A stretch of DNA of 64,000 nucleotides from an uncultured Desulfobulbus sp. (lineage in GTDB: Bacteria; Desulfobacterota; Desulfobulbia; Desulfobulbales; Desulfobulbaceae). Positions within the stretch are counted from its first letter, which is position 1. Each line of letters starts with the position of its first letter. The DNA lies in the NCBI RefSeq assembly GCF_963664075.1, contig NZ_OY760916.1, positions 1,089,501 to 1,153,500 on the forward strand. The letters are read 5' to 3'. A program made the translations under genes and the position numbers. Of the stretch, positions 37,432 to 46,765 are shown one piece after another. The notes under the pieces were generated by a model, which saw only the letters and a list, made by a program, of their open reading frames with translations, made no database searches and had not been told where the DNA came from.

Positions 37432-37481
37432 GTACCTCTTTTTCTTCACCGCATTTCTTGGCTGCCCTCCCCTCTGAGGTT

Positions 37482-37515
37482 GGCTCTGCCAGGTAGGCTG
37501 GCAGAGCCGGTAGCG
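37482..37515 (+). terminator. Hairpin between convergent thioesterase and NRPS genes
   Basis: A perfect 11-bp stem, GGCTCTGCCAG / CTGGCAGAGCC with loop GTAGG, is followed by GGTAGCGC and then TTTCTTTT. It sits between two convergent genes and could stop transcription in both directions; the T-rich tail favours the plus strand. Confidence 0.65.
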
Positions 37516-37547
37516 CTTTCTTTTGCCGCTTATGGGATAGACGGCTG

Positions 37548-40500
37548 TCAGCCAGAGATTCCCAGGCTCGCGGCAAGCATATCCATGTCGATCTCCTCGT
37601 TTTCATGAGGGAGTTCCCGGGCTGTATGCAATTCCTGGCAAAAAGTATCTACAAAGTTTTTTGCCGCTTCCTTCTCCATTGCACCGTAATCAATCGTTAC
37701 CGAGATAAACATGCCATCATCTTCAAAATGGGCGAGAATGGCGATGGGGTGTTGTGGTGTGGCTGCTGAGGAGTGTGGTTCCCCCAGTCCATTCCAATCC
37801 ACGGTAAATGGAGTATTAACCTGCTTGTTCTGGGGAGTGGTTGGGCTATTGAGTTGCCCCAAAAAATTGAGAGCAATTGGAGCTACGGCGGAACGTAACT
37901 CCGGATGATCGGAACGCATCCAGGCAAGCAATCCAAAACCAATACCATTGCGGGGAAGATCTGCCATCGGGTCATGGAAGTGACCTGCCGGCACCCAAAC
38001 GGGAACGATCTGGGTAAACCAACCCACGGTTCGTTCGCAGGGGGGAATGGTTGTTGGCAGTTCACGTCCATTGGTCTCGACGGCAATGGGAGCTCCCGGC
38101 CAGCCAAAGGCTTCGGCAGCAGCCGAACCTATCGCCCGTAGGAGAAAGGCCTGCGGTCCACCCGACACGGTCTCCGCCGATTTGAGCAGCGCACTGGTTG
38201 CTGTTGGATCAAGGTCAAGACGATGCATTCGGACCTGGCTGTCGCCATTTTTGGCACGGGGAAGGGGGCAAATGGCGATGCTGCGCGTAATTTCCCGCCA
38301 ATAGGGAAGTTCCGTGGTGGTCACGGGCGACTCTGCCTCGCGGGCAAGGGCTGCGATGATTTCCCCATAGGGGGCTGTGCGTGGGGGCAGGGAACAATCG
38401 GGGTTATTGAGAATCTTTTCCAGATCGGAGAGGAGAATAGTCCAGGACAGGATATCCATCACCATATGGTGTGCCACCAGCAGGAGGCTATTTCCATCGT
38501 CACGTGAGAAATGCAGCCCGCGAAAGAGAGGGGGACGCATCAGGTCGAATCCTCTGTGGGTGGCATTGGCCAGGCGTACCAACTCGTTATCGGCAGTCGA
38601 ACTATCTTGTCCCCTGAGATCATGGAAAGAAACAACCGCAGCCGCGAGTTTCTCAGGTATTTCAAAAAAAGGAGTCTCGGTGCCCGGTTGCAGGTATCCG
38701 CGTAGGACATCGTGTTGCTCCAGCAGCCGGTCAACCGCAGCTGTGAGCGTGTCCTCTGAGACCGGATTTGTGAGTCTGAGGAGAATAGATTGATTGAAAT
38801 GGTTACCTATAGGTAAACCATAGTGATGCAGGAACCACTGCTGGATGGGAGCAAGGTTGGCAGGCCCACTCCATGAGCTGTAGCCTGTAGTCTTTGTCGT
38901 ACGAGCGATTCGGGCAAGTTCCCCTATGCTCTGATAGCGAAAAATCTCAGCCACGGTAAGGCGAATACCCAGGTCTTGCAGGCGGGCAACCGCTTTAATG
39001 GCTGCGATGGAATCACCGCCGCTGGCAAAGAATGAGGTGTCCGCGTCAATCTGCTCCAGATGCAGCAGCTCCCGAAACACGGAGCCAATCACTTCAGCCG
39101 TTCCCTCGAGGGGGGGAGAGCATTCAAGCGATCTGTTGGAAATTGCAGGAAGGAGCAATGAGGGGAGCTCAGCAAAGGCTATTTTCCTGTTGACGGTGAG
39201 TGGGATTGTTTCAATTTCACGGAGCAGATGCGGTGTGGCGAAGCGGGGTAAATGACTGGCCGCGTAGCTGCGAACATCGTCAAGGAAGGTGTCTGCTATC
39301 TGATTTGAGGTGCCGTCCCCGGCGAAGAGATGGCAATGCAAGGGCGTTGTCCTAAAGGTCTCGCTGACATGAGGCAGCTCTACCCGGCAAGTATGCATGC
39401 TTCCGTCGTCAGTCTGCAGGGTGCAGTCAATCCTATAATCCTGGTGGCGTCCGTCACGTCCTGGAAAACGGCTGACGCTCCCCCGCAGGCGATCGCCTTT
39501 GGTGACGGCAAGGCCATTTGGAGAAAAAGCTGCGTACACCGGAAGCCAACTGGAGGAACCCGTTAAAATATCAATGTCTCGATTTGCGCCCACATCCAGT
39601 GTCAGCCAGAGTAAAAAGCCCGTGACTCTGCCGTTGCGCTGGATGGTTAACTCAATTTCATGTTCACTGGCCAGCGCCATCTCCTGGGTGAAGTCCAGGT
39701 GTTCAAAGATATCGCTGGAGGAGAGAATGCTGTTGCGGTCAAGATGACGGACGCAGAGACGCAGATCAAAGGGGCGACCGACCTGGGCGAAGATACGGTT
39801 GATGTACTCTTGGGCAAGTGGGGTAAAACCTGAATCCAGCGCGGACAGCGGGAGTTCAACGGCAGCTATCTTGGTCAGGCTGGTGCGTGGGAGGATATGT
39901 TCAGGAGCGGCAAGCTGGTGGCGGATACCATTGATGATAGCGGCCGCCCCCTCTGAGCCACCGATGGCCCCAACGATCTCGGAGATGCACCAGTCGACCT
40001 TTTCGGGAAGCGCGGTTTCCACCGCATCACCGGTGAGAATGGTGATACGATCTTGGAGATGATGAGCGGCGACACAGTTGCGCGCATGTTGAGCCACCTC
40101 TGGGTTGATCTCCACGGCGTACACATGATGCGCGCCTGCTTCGATTGCCAGGCGTGAGAGTATGGCAAAGGGGCCTGGTCCGATCTCAAGAACTGTGGCT
40201 CCGGGGAGATAACGGCGAAACCCTTCCAGGTAGCGGGCGTTGCGGATGTTATCTGTGGCCATGGCACCATAGACCACCTCATCATAGACGAAAAATTCCG
40301 CCACGGAGGGCCAGAGCGAGACCTTGTTCGGTCGTTTTTTGACCCAGGCCCCAACACCGGTGGGCGCTCCCGGCTCACCCAATACAGAGACAACCGCCTC
40401 CTCAACCTCGGGAGCACTGCGCAAAACATGCAGGACATCGGCCAATTCCAGCCGTTGCCCCGCAATCTTTACCTGATTGTCACGCCTGCCGACATAACTG

Positions 40501-43500
40501 AGGCTACCGTCCTCGTTGAGAAGACAGAAGTCGCCGCTATGATAGATGCGACGATTCTGCTGGCGTGGATCGAGGCCAAAGGCCTGCTGGGTCAGGTCAG
40601 GGCGACCGATGTAGCCACGAGCAAGCCCCGCACCATGCAGGATCAACTCTCCCGGAACCCCAAGGGGAACAGGGCGCGACTGGGCATCGACCAGGCTGAT
40701 TCCGACACCGGGCAGAGGCTTGCCAATGGGGACCGCATGGGCTTGAGCATCCTTTTTCAGGATTCGGTGAAAGGTAGAGCAGACCGAGTTTTCCGCGGGA
40801 CCATAGGCGTTGATGTAGCAGAGGGCGTCGGCAAAACGGTTGACGTCTTCATGGCGAGCGGCTTCTCCAGCGGTGATCAATGTTGTTAACCGTGGAGGTA
40901 AGGGGGCTTGCAAGGCTCCGAGATAACTTGGAGGCAGGGTAATGGTGGTGATCGCTTCTGACTCGAGGAGCTCTTGGAAAGCCGTGGTATCTTCAATGAT
41001 TTCCTGGCTGGTCAGAACCAAAAGTCCTCCGGAGAGCAAGGCCATGAAAATTTCGGAGAGTGCGCCGTCAAAGACAGGGGCGGCAAATTGTAGAACCCGG
41101 GAGGAGGATGTCAGGCCAAAGCCTCTGATCTGGTCGCTGATCATATTGCAAAAACCCGCATGTTCCACCATGACCCCTTTGGGCTCTCCCGTTGAGCCGG
41201 AGGTGAATATAATATAGGCCAAGTTGTCGGGGGCGGGATCTGCAAGGAGTGAGCCGCCGTCTTTTTTGATATCAGTGATTTGGATCAGCTCGCTTTTTGG
41301 GAAAACAAAGGGGGCCTCTGCAGCGGAGAGGACCCAACGGGCACCGCTGAGTTGCAGCACCTGATCGATGCGTGCCTGCGGCCAGCGTTCATCGAGCGGG
41401 ACATAGGTGCCACCGGCCTGCATTATGCCAAGGATTGCGGCCACGGCCTCTATCTTGCGGGCGCCAAATACCGCTATCCTGTCTTCTCTGGACATGCCAC
41501 GTTGCAGTAGTTCTGTTCCAATAATGCGGGCACGCTCGTCTAACTGGCGATAGGTTAAGGTTTGTGAGCCCTCCTTGACAGCCGGTCGGTCGGGGGCCTC
41601 TCTCACCTGAGAGGCGAACATCTGCGGTATGGTGGAGGGGGCATTTGCCTCGGCTGAGCGGTCCAGGGCGGCATGGAAGCTACGCTCTTCAGCGGTGAGG
41701 CAATCCATTTGTTTGACAGGTAACTCCGGGCCTTGAGCCATGAGACTCAGAACCTGTGCGAGGTGCAGGCCCAGCCGATCTATCTGAGCAGCAGTGAATA
41801 AGTCACTGTCATAGTTCAGGTCCAGCTGCAAGGATCTCTCCTCGTTATCCGTGCGGACATGCACCACAAGATCAAACCGGCTGAATTTCCATTCGCTGTC
41901 GTTGCCAAAGGGGGTAATCTCGACCCCGGGGAGTTCAATGCCTGAAAAGGGCTTGTCCATTACCACCAACAGTACATCGCAGATCGGATTGCGCGAGAGA
42001 TTGCGGGGAAGATCAAATAACTGCACCAACTGATCAAAGGGTAGTTCCTGATGATCCAGAGCGGTTTTAGTGGTTTCCGTAACCTGGTTCAGCAGGGTCG
42101 CCAGGGGCTGGGCCAGATCGATCTGATTGCGGAGAACCAGGGTATTTGCAAAAAATCCAATCTGGTTCTGCAGCAGGGGATGGTTCCGCCCCAGGACCGG
42201 GGTGCCGACAACAATATCGTTCTGGCCGGAGTGCCGCTCCAGTACCAGGAGCAGTCCGGTCAAAAGCACGTTGAATAGGGTGGTTTGTCTGGACTGAGCC
42301 AGCATGCGCAGCTCTTCACTTAGATAAGGATCAAGCAGCAATGCCCTGGTATCGCCCTGAAAACGCTGGGCCGCCGGGCGCGGTCCAGCTTCGGCAAGGT
42401 CAAGGACCGGAGGGGTAGGGCCAAGGGTTTCTTTCCAAAAACGATGCAGGCCTTCAAGGTGTTCAGGGTTCTCAAGCCGTTTTTGCTGCCAGGCGGAGAC
42501 ATCGCGGTGTTGAAAATCAAGGGGATGCAGGCGCAGTGCACCGTCTGCGGCGTAGGCTTGGGCCAGTTCTTCTGCAAAGACAGCAAGTGATTCGCCATCA
42601 CAGATGATGTGGTGAAAAGAAAAGAGCAGCAAAATGCCATCCTTTGGTTGCTCGCCTTGCGCGGCAATGATCCTCAAGAGCGGCGCACTGGTCAGGTCAA
42701 AGGGCCGTTGCCGCTCCTTCTCAAGCGCCTTGGTGCAGCGCTCTGCAAAGGAACCGTTCCCCGCTAGAAGGGTACGTTCCACCTTGAGCCCCAGATGGGT
42801 CACCGGCTGTTGGCGTGGTTCTCCATTAACCTTGATAAAACGGGTGCGCAGGATTTCATGCCGTTCAACAACACTGGATATGGCCCGTTCCAACAGTTTC
42901 AGATCAATGTTCCCCTGTGCGAGGAAAGCAAAGGTGAGGTTGTAGGCCACCGGATTCATCCCGAGTTCCTGCAGGGCCCAGAGTCGTCGCTGGGCCGAGG
43001 AGAGTGGATAATGGTCTGTTTCAGGCAGGCGGGGGATGGGGTCAACCGCCTTGTTCTCGGTCTGTTCCAGAAGTTGTGCATGGGCGCGAATCGTAGGCGT
43101 TTTGAAAAAGTTGGCCAGGCTGATATCGCGACCAAATTCTAGGTGCATCCGGGCAATGACCTGGATCGCCTTGAGCGAATCGCCGCCCAGGTGGGCAAAG
43201 GGGGTTTCGACCCCGACCCGTTCCATATCGAGTATTGCAGCCCAGATGCGGGCCAAGCGTTTTTCCGTCGCTCCTTGAGGAGGTGTCGGACCGGCGTCAC
43301 CATGGATCAGTTCGTCCGGTTTGGGGAGGGCCCGGCGGTTAATCTTGCCGTTCATCAGGAGCGGCAACTCTTTGAGCTGTACCAGAAAGCGGGGAATCAT
43401 GTAGGGCGGTAAGGTTTCCCCGAGGTGGGCCCGCACATTATCTACCGTGGCTGGCTGCTCCTCTTTGACGGTGAAGTAGCCAATTAAAAAGGGTTCAGTC

Positions 43501-44843
43501 GTGTTGCTGCGGTCAATAACCACCGCGCATTGCTTTACCCCCTCACAGCGAAGGGCCGCGGCCTCAACATCGCCTCCTTCGACCCTGTTACCCGCTATCT
43601 TGACCTGATTATCTAGGCGGCCCAGACATTCGATGGCACCGTCGGGCAAGGTGCGACCAAGGTCGCCGCTACGGTAGATGATGTCGTTTTGCTGCTCGCC
43701 CAAGGGGTTACGGACAAAGACCGTGCGGGTGGCGGCTTGATCGTTGATATAGCCAAGCGAAGGATAGGCAGTGCGAATACAAATCTCGCCAATTTCACCG
43801 ACCGCGGCTTGCCGGTCTCCTTTGAGGATAAAGGCGGCGGTGTCGGGAAGGGGACGACCGATGGGCAACAGACCGTCATCCAATGATTCGGGGGTGTCGA
43901 TTTCGTGATAGAGCTTGGCTAAAGTAGTTTCCGAGGGGCCATAAAGATTGATAAGGCGGGCGGAAATCCCCGCCACCTGTTGCCAAGCCTTGATGTCACG
44001 GCCAAAGAGCGGTTCTCCCGCAAGAAAGATGTGGGACAGGCCACTCAGATCCGGCGATGTTTCGTTCGTGGCCGCAGCCAGGGTTTGGGTGAGAAGACGA
44101 AAGATGGTGGGCACGCAATGGAGCAGGCTGATCTGTTTTTCCGCCAGCCAACGAGCCAGCAGGCGGGGATTGCCTGCGGTTTCCTCATCAGGGACACAGA
44201 CCGTACCGCCGTGGACAAGGGGGCTGAAGATATCACGTAAGCTGACATCAAAGGTGACCGGTGCCAGTTGTGCCGTCCGTGTTGTAGCATCGAGGGCAAA
44301 GGTCTTGCTCTGCCAGGTGATGAAATGGTTGAGACTCTTAAAGCGGCCAAGCACCCCCTTGGGCGCTCCTGTGGAGCCGGAGGTGAACATCAGGTAACTT
44401 GGGCTGTTCGGTTGCAGTTCCGCAACATCCTTGGAGGGGGATTCGTCCATGCCAATGGTGAGTATTGGTAATGTTCCAGCGATCTTCTTCGCCAGGTCCC
44501 TGTGCCGGGGTGTCGTAAGCAACACCAGCGGTTGTGCCTGTTCGAGCATGGCTAAAATCCGCGATGGAGGCAGTTGCGGGTCAATGGGCATGAAGGCTGC
44601 GCCTGCTCGGGCAACCGCGAGCAGGGCTGTAATATGTGCTCCTCCTCGAGGGGCCAGAATGGCTATTGGTTTGCCAGCGACTGGTTTTTTTGCGCAGGAG
44701 GACAGCCGACTACTTAAGGCAGAGGATCGTGCTGCCAGGGTGGCATAGGAGAGTTGTTCGTCAGGGCAGTCTACTGCGATGGTTTGACCATTGTTTTCAG
44801 CCTGGGCAAGAACCGCGAGGCGTACATCAAAGAGGTTTGTCAT
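37548..44843 (-). CDS. NRPS: A-T-C-A(methyltransferase)-T-E
   Basis: 2431 residues. A1 (core FTSGSTGAPKG near 158), T1 (GGDSL near 555), C (HHIICDG near 748), A2 (core near 1218) interrupted between its A8 and A10 motifs by a methyltransferase (SAM motif VLEIGPGP near 1552; A10-like LTVNRKIAF near 1886), T2 (SGGDSI near 1943), and an epimerase domain (HHMVMDILSW near 2128, VGWFTQ near 2275). Starting with A, it completes the module begun by the terminal C of the hybrid protein. Pocket residues read from the alignment to GrsA: A1 D-V-R-H-F-A-L-L-A (not recognised), A2 D-G-S-T-I-A-A-V-C (close to Tyr/Phe codes). The E domain predicts a D-configured second residue. No thioesterase, so the chain must pass to another protein. 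Confidence 0.93.
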   Translation of the reverse strand: MTNLFDVRLAVLAQAENNGQTIAVDCPDEQLSYATLAARSSALSSRLSSCAKKPVAGKPIAILAPRGGAHITALLAVARAGAAFMPIDPQLPPSRILAMLEQAQPLVLLTTPRHRDLAKKIAGTLPILTIGMDESPSKDVAELQPNSPSYLMFTSGSTGAPKGVLGRFKSLNHFITWQSKTFALDATTRTAQLAPVTFDVSLRDIFSPLVHGGTVCVPDEETAGNPRLLARWLAEKQISLLHCVPTIFRLLTQTLAAATNETSPDLSGLSHIFLAGEPLFGRDIKAWQQVAGISARLINLYGPSETTLAKLYHEIDTPESLDDGLLPIGRPLPDTAAFILKGDRQAAVGEIGEICIRTAYPSLGYINDQAATRTVFVRNPLGEQQNDIIYRSGDLGRTLPDGAIECLGRLDNQVKIAGNRVEGGDVEAAALRCEGVKQCAVVIDRSNTTEPFLIGYFTVKEEQPATVDNVRAHLGETLPPYMIPRFLVQLKELPLLMNGKINRRALPKPDELIHGDAGPTPPQGATEKRLARIWAAILDMERVGVETPFAHLGGDSLKAIQVIARMHLEFGRDISLANFFKTPTIRAHAQLLEQTENKAVDPIPRLPETDHYPLSSAQRRLWALQELGMNPVAYNLTFAFLAQGNIDLKLLERAISSVVERHEILRTRFIKVNGEPRQQPVTHLGLKVERTLLAGNGSFAERCTKALEKERQRPFDLTSAPLLRIIAAQGEQPKDGILLLFSFHHIICDGESLAVFAEELAQAYAADGALRLHPLDFQHRDVSAWQQKRLENPEHLEGLHRFWKETLGPTPPVLDLAEAGPRPAAQRFQGDTRALLLDPYLSEELRMLAQSRQTTLFNVLLTGLLLVLERHSGQNDIVVGTPVLGRNHPLLQNQIGFFANTLVLRNQIDLAQPLATLLNQVTETTKTALDHQELPFDQLVQLFDLPRNLSRNPICDVLLVVMDKPFSGIELPGVEITPFGNDSEWKFSRFDLVVHVRTDNEERSLQLDLNYDSDLFTAAQIDRLGLHLAQVLSLMAQGPELPVKQMDCLTAEERSFHAALDRSAEANAPSTIPQMFASQVREAPDRPAVKEGSQTLTYRQLDERARIIGTELLQRGMSREDRIAVFGARKIEAVAAILGIMQAGGTYVPLDERWPQARIDQVLQLSGARWVLSAAEAPFVFPKSELIQITDIKKDGGSLLADPAPDNLAYIIFTSGSTGEPKGVMVEHAGFCNMISDQIRGFGLTSSSRVLQFAAPVFDGALSEIFMALLSGGLLVLTSQEIIEDTTAFQELLESEAITTITLPPSYLGALQAPLPPRLTTLITAGEAARHEDVNRFADALCYINAYGPAENSVCSTFHRILKKDAQAHAVPIGKPLPGVGISLVDAQSRPVPLGVPGELILHGAGLARGYIGRPDLTQQAFGLDPRQQNRRIYHSGDFCLLNEDGSLSYVGRRDNQVKIAGQRLELADVLHVLRSAPEVEEAVVSVLGEPGAPTGVGAWVKKRPNKVSLWPSVAEFFVYDEVVYGAMATDNIRNARYLEGFRRYLPGATVLEIGPGPFAILSRLAIEAGAHHVYAVEINPEVAQHARNCVAAHHLQDRITILTGDAVETALPEKVDWCISEIVGAIGGSEGAAAIINGIRHQLAAPEHILPRTSLTKIAAVELPLSALDSGFTPLAQEYINRIFAQVGRPFDLRLCVRHLDRNSILSSSDIFEHLDFTQEMALASEHEIELTIQRNGRVTGFLLWLTLDVGANRDIDILTGSSSWLPVYAAFSPNGLAVTKGDRLRGSVSRFPGRDGRHQDYRIDCTLQTDDGSMHTCRVELPHVSETFRTTPLHCHLFAGDGTSNQIADTFLDDVRSYAASHLPRFATPHLLREIETIPLTVNRKIAFAELPSLLLPAISNRSLECSPPLEGTAEVIGSVFRELLHLEQIDADTSFFASGGDSIAAIKAVARLQDLGIRLTVAEIFRYQSIGELARIARTTKTTGYSSWSGPANLAPIQQWFLHHYGLPIGNHFNQSILLRLTNPVSEDTLTAAVDRLLEQHDVLRGYLQPGTETPFFEIPEKLAAAVVSFHDLRGQDSSTADNELVRLANATHRGFDLMRPPLFRGLHFSRDDGNSLLLVAHHMVMDILSWTILLSDLEKILNNPDCSLPPRTAPYGEIIAALAREAESPVTTTELPYWREITRSIAICPLPRAKNGDSQVRMHRLDLDPTATSALLKSAETVSGGPQAFLLRAIGSAAAEAFGWPGAPIAVETNGRELPTTIPPCERTVGWFTQIVPVWVPAGHFHDPMADLPRNGIGFGLLAWMRSDHPELRSAVAPIALNFLGQLNSPTTPQNKQVNTPFTVDWNGLGEPHSSAATPQHPIAILAHFEDDGMFISVTIDYGAMEKEAAKNFVDTFCQELHTARELPHENEEIDMDMLAASLGISG

Positions 44844-44884
44844 AGTGCTGCTCCCTTATCGGCAGATATCGTATTCGGGAAAAT

Positions 44885-46756
44885 TCAAGTGGGTGAGGAC
44901 AAGCTAAAGGCATCCATCAACAGTTCTGTGGTGAGAACGATCATAAGGTAGTCGTCTTCATAGGTCTGGTTTACAGAGCAATCAGGTCGGAGGGCGCGTG
45001 CTGTCAGGCTGGCAACGGTGTCAGGGTTGAAAATGCCCCGCTGCCGTATGCGCTCCGGTGAAAGGAGATCCATAACCCAGTCCTGGCCCTGGCGGAGGAG
45101 ATGGGGGCTGCCATGGGCAACGAAGCTGAATTTTCTGCGCTGAACCAATTCCTGAGGCAGGAGTTTGGCCCCCAGTTTTTTGAGGAGGTATTTTTCTTCC
45201 CCATCCTTGACCATGATATGCTGAGGAATGCGCCGGGCCACCGCAATGACATCCGGATCAAGAAAGGGATAGCGCGCTTCGACTTGGGCGGCGTAGGCAA
45301 CTCGGTCGGAGTGGTCGGCAAGCAGGTGATCAGCCAGGCGAAGTTTGCAATCGATGTAGGATCGTTTATGGGCCAGGCTGCGGCCTGTCAGTTGATCGTG
45401 GTTGAGGGGGGAACGGGCAAGCGCGGAGAATGCCGCTCGGTTGGCGGCAAGTTCCGGAGAGAGGAGGGCCAGGGTCAGCTCGGCGTGGTTGTTGTAGTTG
45501 CGTTCATAAAAAAAGGAGGCGTCTCCCCAGAGTCGTTCGCGGGTTTCCTCCTCCAACATGGCCTCAAGGTCGTCCAGTTCCTCAAGCCCATTCCCAGTTC
45601 GGGTTTCGTCAAAGCGGTAGCCAACGTAGCCAGCAAACAATTCGTCTGCACCTTCTCCGGTCAAAGTCACTCGCATGTCGTTTTTATGTACTAACTGGGC
45701 CAGGAGCATGGTGCAGGCGTTATAACTTTCCTTGAGCACGGTTTCTCCGTGCCAGACAATGTCTTGCAGGTGAGCAAGAATGCGATCTTGGTCGAAGATG
45801 GCCTCATGATGGCGGGAGCCAATGGCTTGGGTTATTTGGGACTGCCAGGGACGTTCATCGATTTCGGGGATGTTGAAGCCGATGGAAAAGGTGTCGCGGA
45901 TGGTGGCGGAATCAACTTTATGGGCCAGGGTGGCGATCAGTGCTGAGTCAAGTCCACCACTGACATAAAACCCCACAGGAACATCCGCACGCAGCCGTCG
46001 GCTCACAGCTGTGGTCAGGGCAGCTTCCAGCTCTTCAAGGAGCTTCTCTTCCGTGCTTTCTTCCATGTCTGCAGCCTGGGGGAAGTCAAAATCCCAGTAC
46101 TGTTGCACCTCAATCTGCTCTCCTTCAATCCGTAGCCAATGACCGGGAGGGAGGGCGTGAATGCCTTTAAACATAGTCTGGGGGCTGATCAAGCCGGGAA
46201 AAGTGATGACCTGGTCAAGCCCAGCCGGATCGAGTCGGCGTGGCGTCTCAGGGTGTGGCATAAGGGCCTTGATTTCTGAGGCAAAGAGAATGCCGCCGTG
46301 AATTTTGCTCCAGAACAGAGGGGCGATGCCGGTTTGGTCTCGGCCCAGAAACAAGGCCTTACGTTTGGTGTCGTAAACGGCAAAGGCAAATTGTCCGTTG
46401 AGGCGGCCTATGCAGTCCGGTCCCTCCGTGCGAAAGAGATGGGGAATGACCTCAACATCGCAGGAGGTTTGGAAACAGACACCCCGTTTGATGAGTTCCT
46501 GACGCAGCTCCTGGTGATTGTATATTTCGGCGTTTGCCACCGAAACCATGGTCTCATCGTTGGAGTACATGGGTTGATGCCCATGGGCAATATCGACGAT
46601 CGAGAGTCTGCGGCACCCCAGGCCAACCTGTGGGGCCCGGAAATAGGTTTCCTCATCTGGGCCCCGATGTGCTAGAGCCGCGGTCATTGCGTTCAGGGCT
46701 TTCTGGTCGGTTTCTGTGAGGCCGTTGTGGCGATAAATTCCTGCTATTCCACACAT
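44885..46756 (-). CDS. asnB: Asparagine synthetase (glutamine-hydrolysing)
   Basis: A 623-residue AsnB-class enzyme. Met1 is followed by the nucleophile Cys2 (MCGIAGIYRHNG) of the glutaminase domain, with RLSIVDIAHGHQPM and NAEIYNHQEL; the synthetase domain has the PPi loop YVSGGLDSALIATLAH near 268 and LTGEGADELFAGYVGYRF. It amidates Asp to Asn, or in some clusters a product carboxylate. It lies 9 bp after the hybrid gene and 41 bp before the NRPS, so it is part of the operon. It may supply Asn or amidate an Asp residue in the peptide. Confidence 0.93.
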   Translation of the reverse strand: MCGIAGIYRHNGLTETDQKALNAMTAALAHRGPDEETYFRAPQVGLGCRRLSIVDIAHGHQPMYSNDETMVSVANAEIYNHQELRQELIKRGVCFQTSCDVEVIPHLFRTEGPDCIGRLNGQFAFAVYDTKRKALFLGRDQTGIAPLFWSKIHGGILFASEIKALMPHPETPRRLDPAGLDQVITFPGLISPQTMFKGIHALPPGHWLRIEGEQIEVQQYWDFDFPQAADMEESTEEKLLEELEAALTTAVSRRLRADVPVGFYVSGGLDSALIATLAHKVDSATIRDTFSIGFNIPEIDERPWQSQITQAIGSRHHEAIFDQDRILAHLQDIVWHGETVLKESYNACTMLLAQLVHKNDMRVTLTGEGADELFAGYVGYRFDETRTGNGLEELDDLEAMLEEETRERLWGDASFFYERNYNNHAELTLALLSPELAANRAAFSALARSPLNHDQLTGRSLAHKRSYIDCKLRLADHLLADHSDRVAYAAQVEARYPFLDPDVIAVARRIPQHIMVKDGEEKYLLKKLGAKLLPQELVQRRKFSFVAHGSPHLLRQGQDWVMDLLSPERIRQRGIFNPDTVASLTARALRPDCSVNQTYEDDYLMIVLTTELLMDAFSLSSPT

Positions 46757-46765
46757 AATCTGCCT

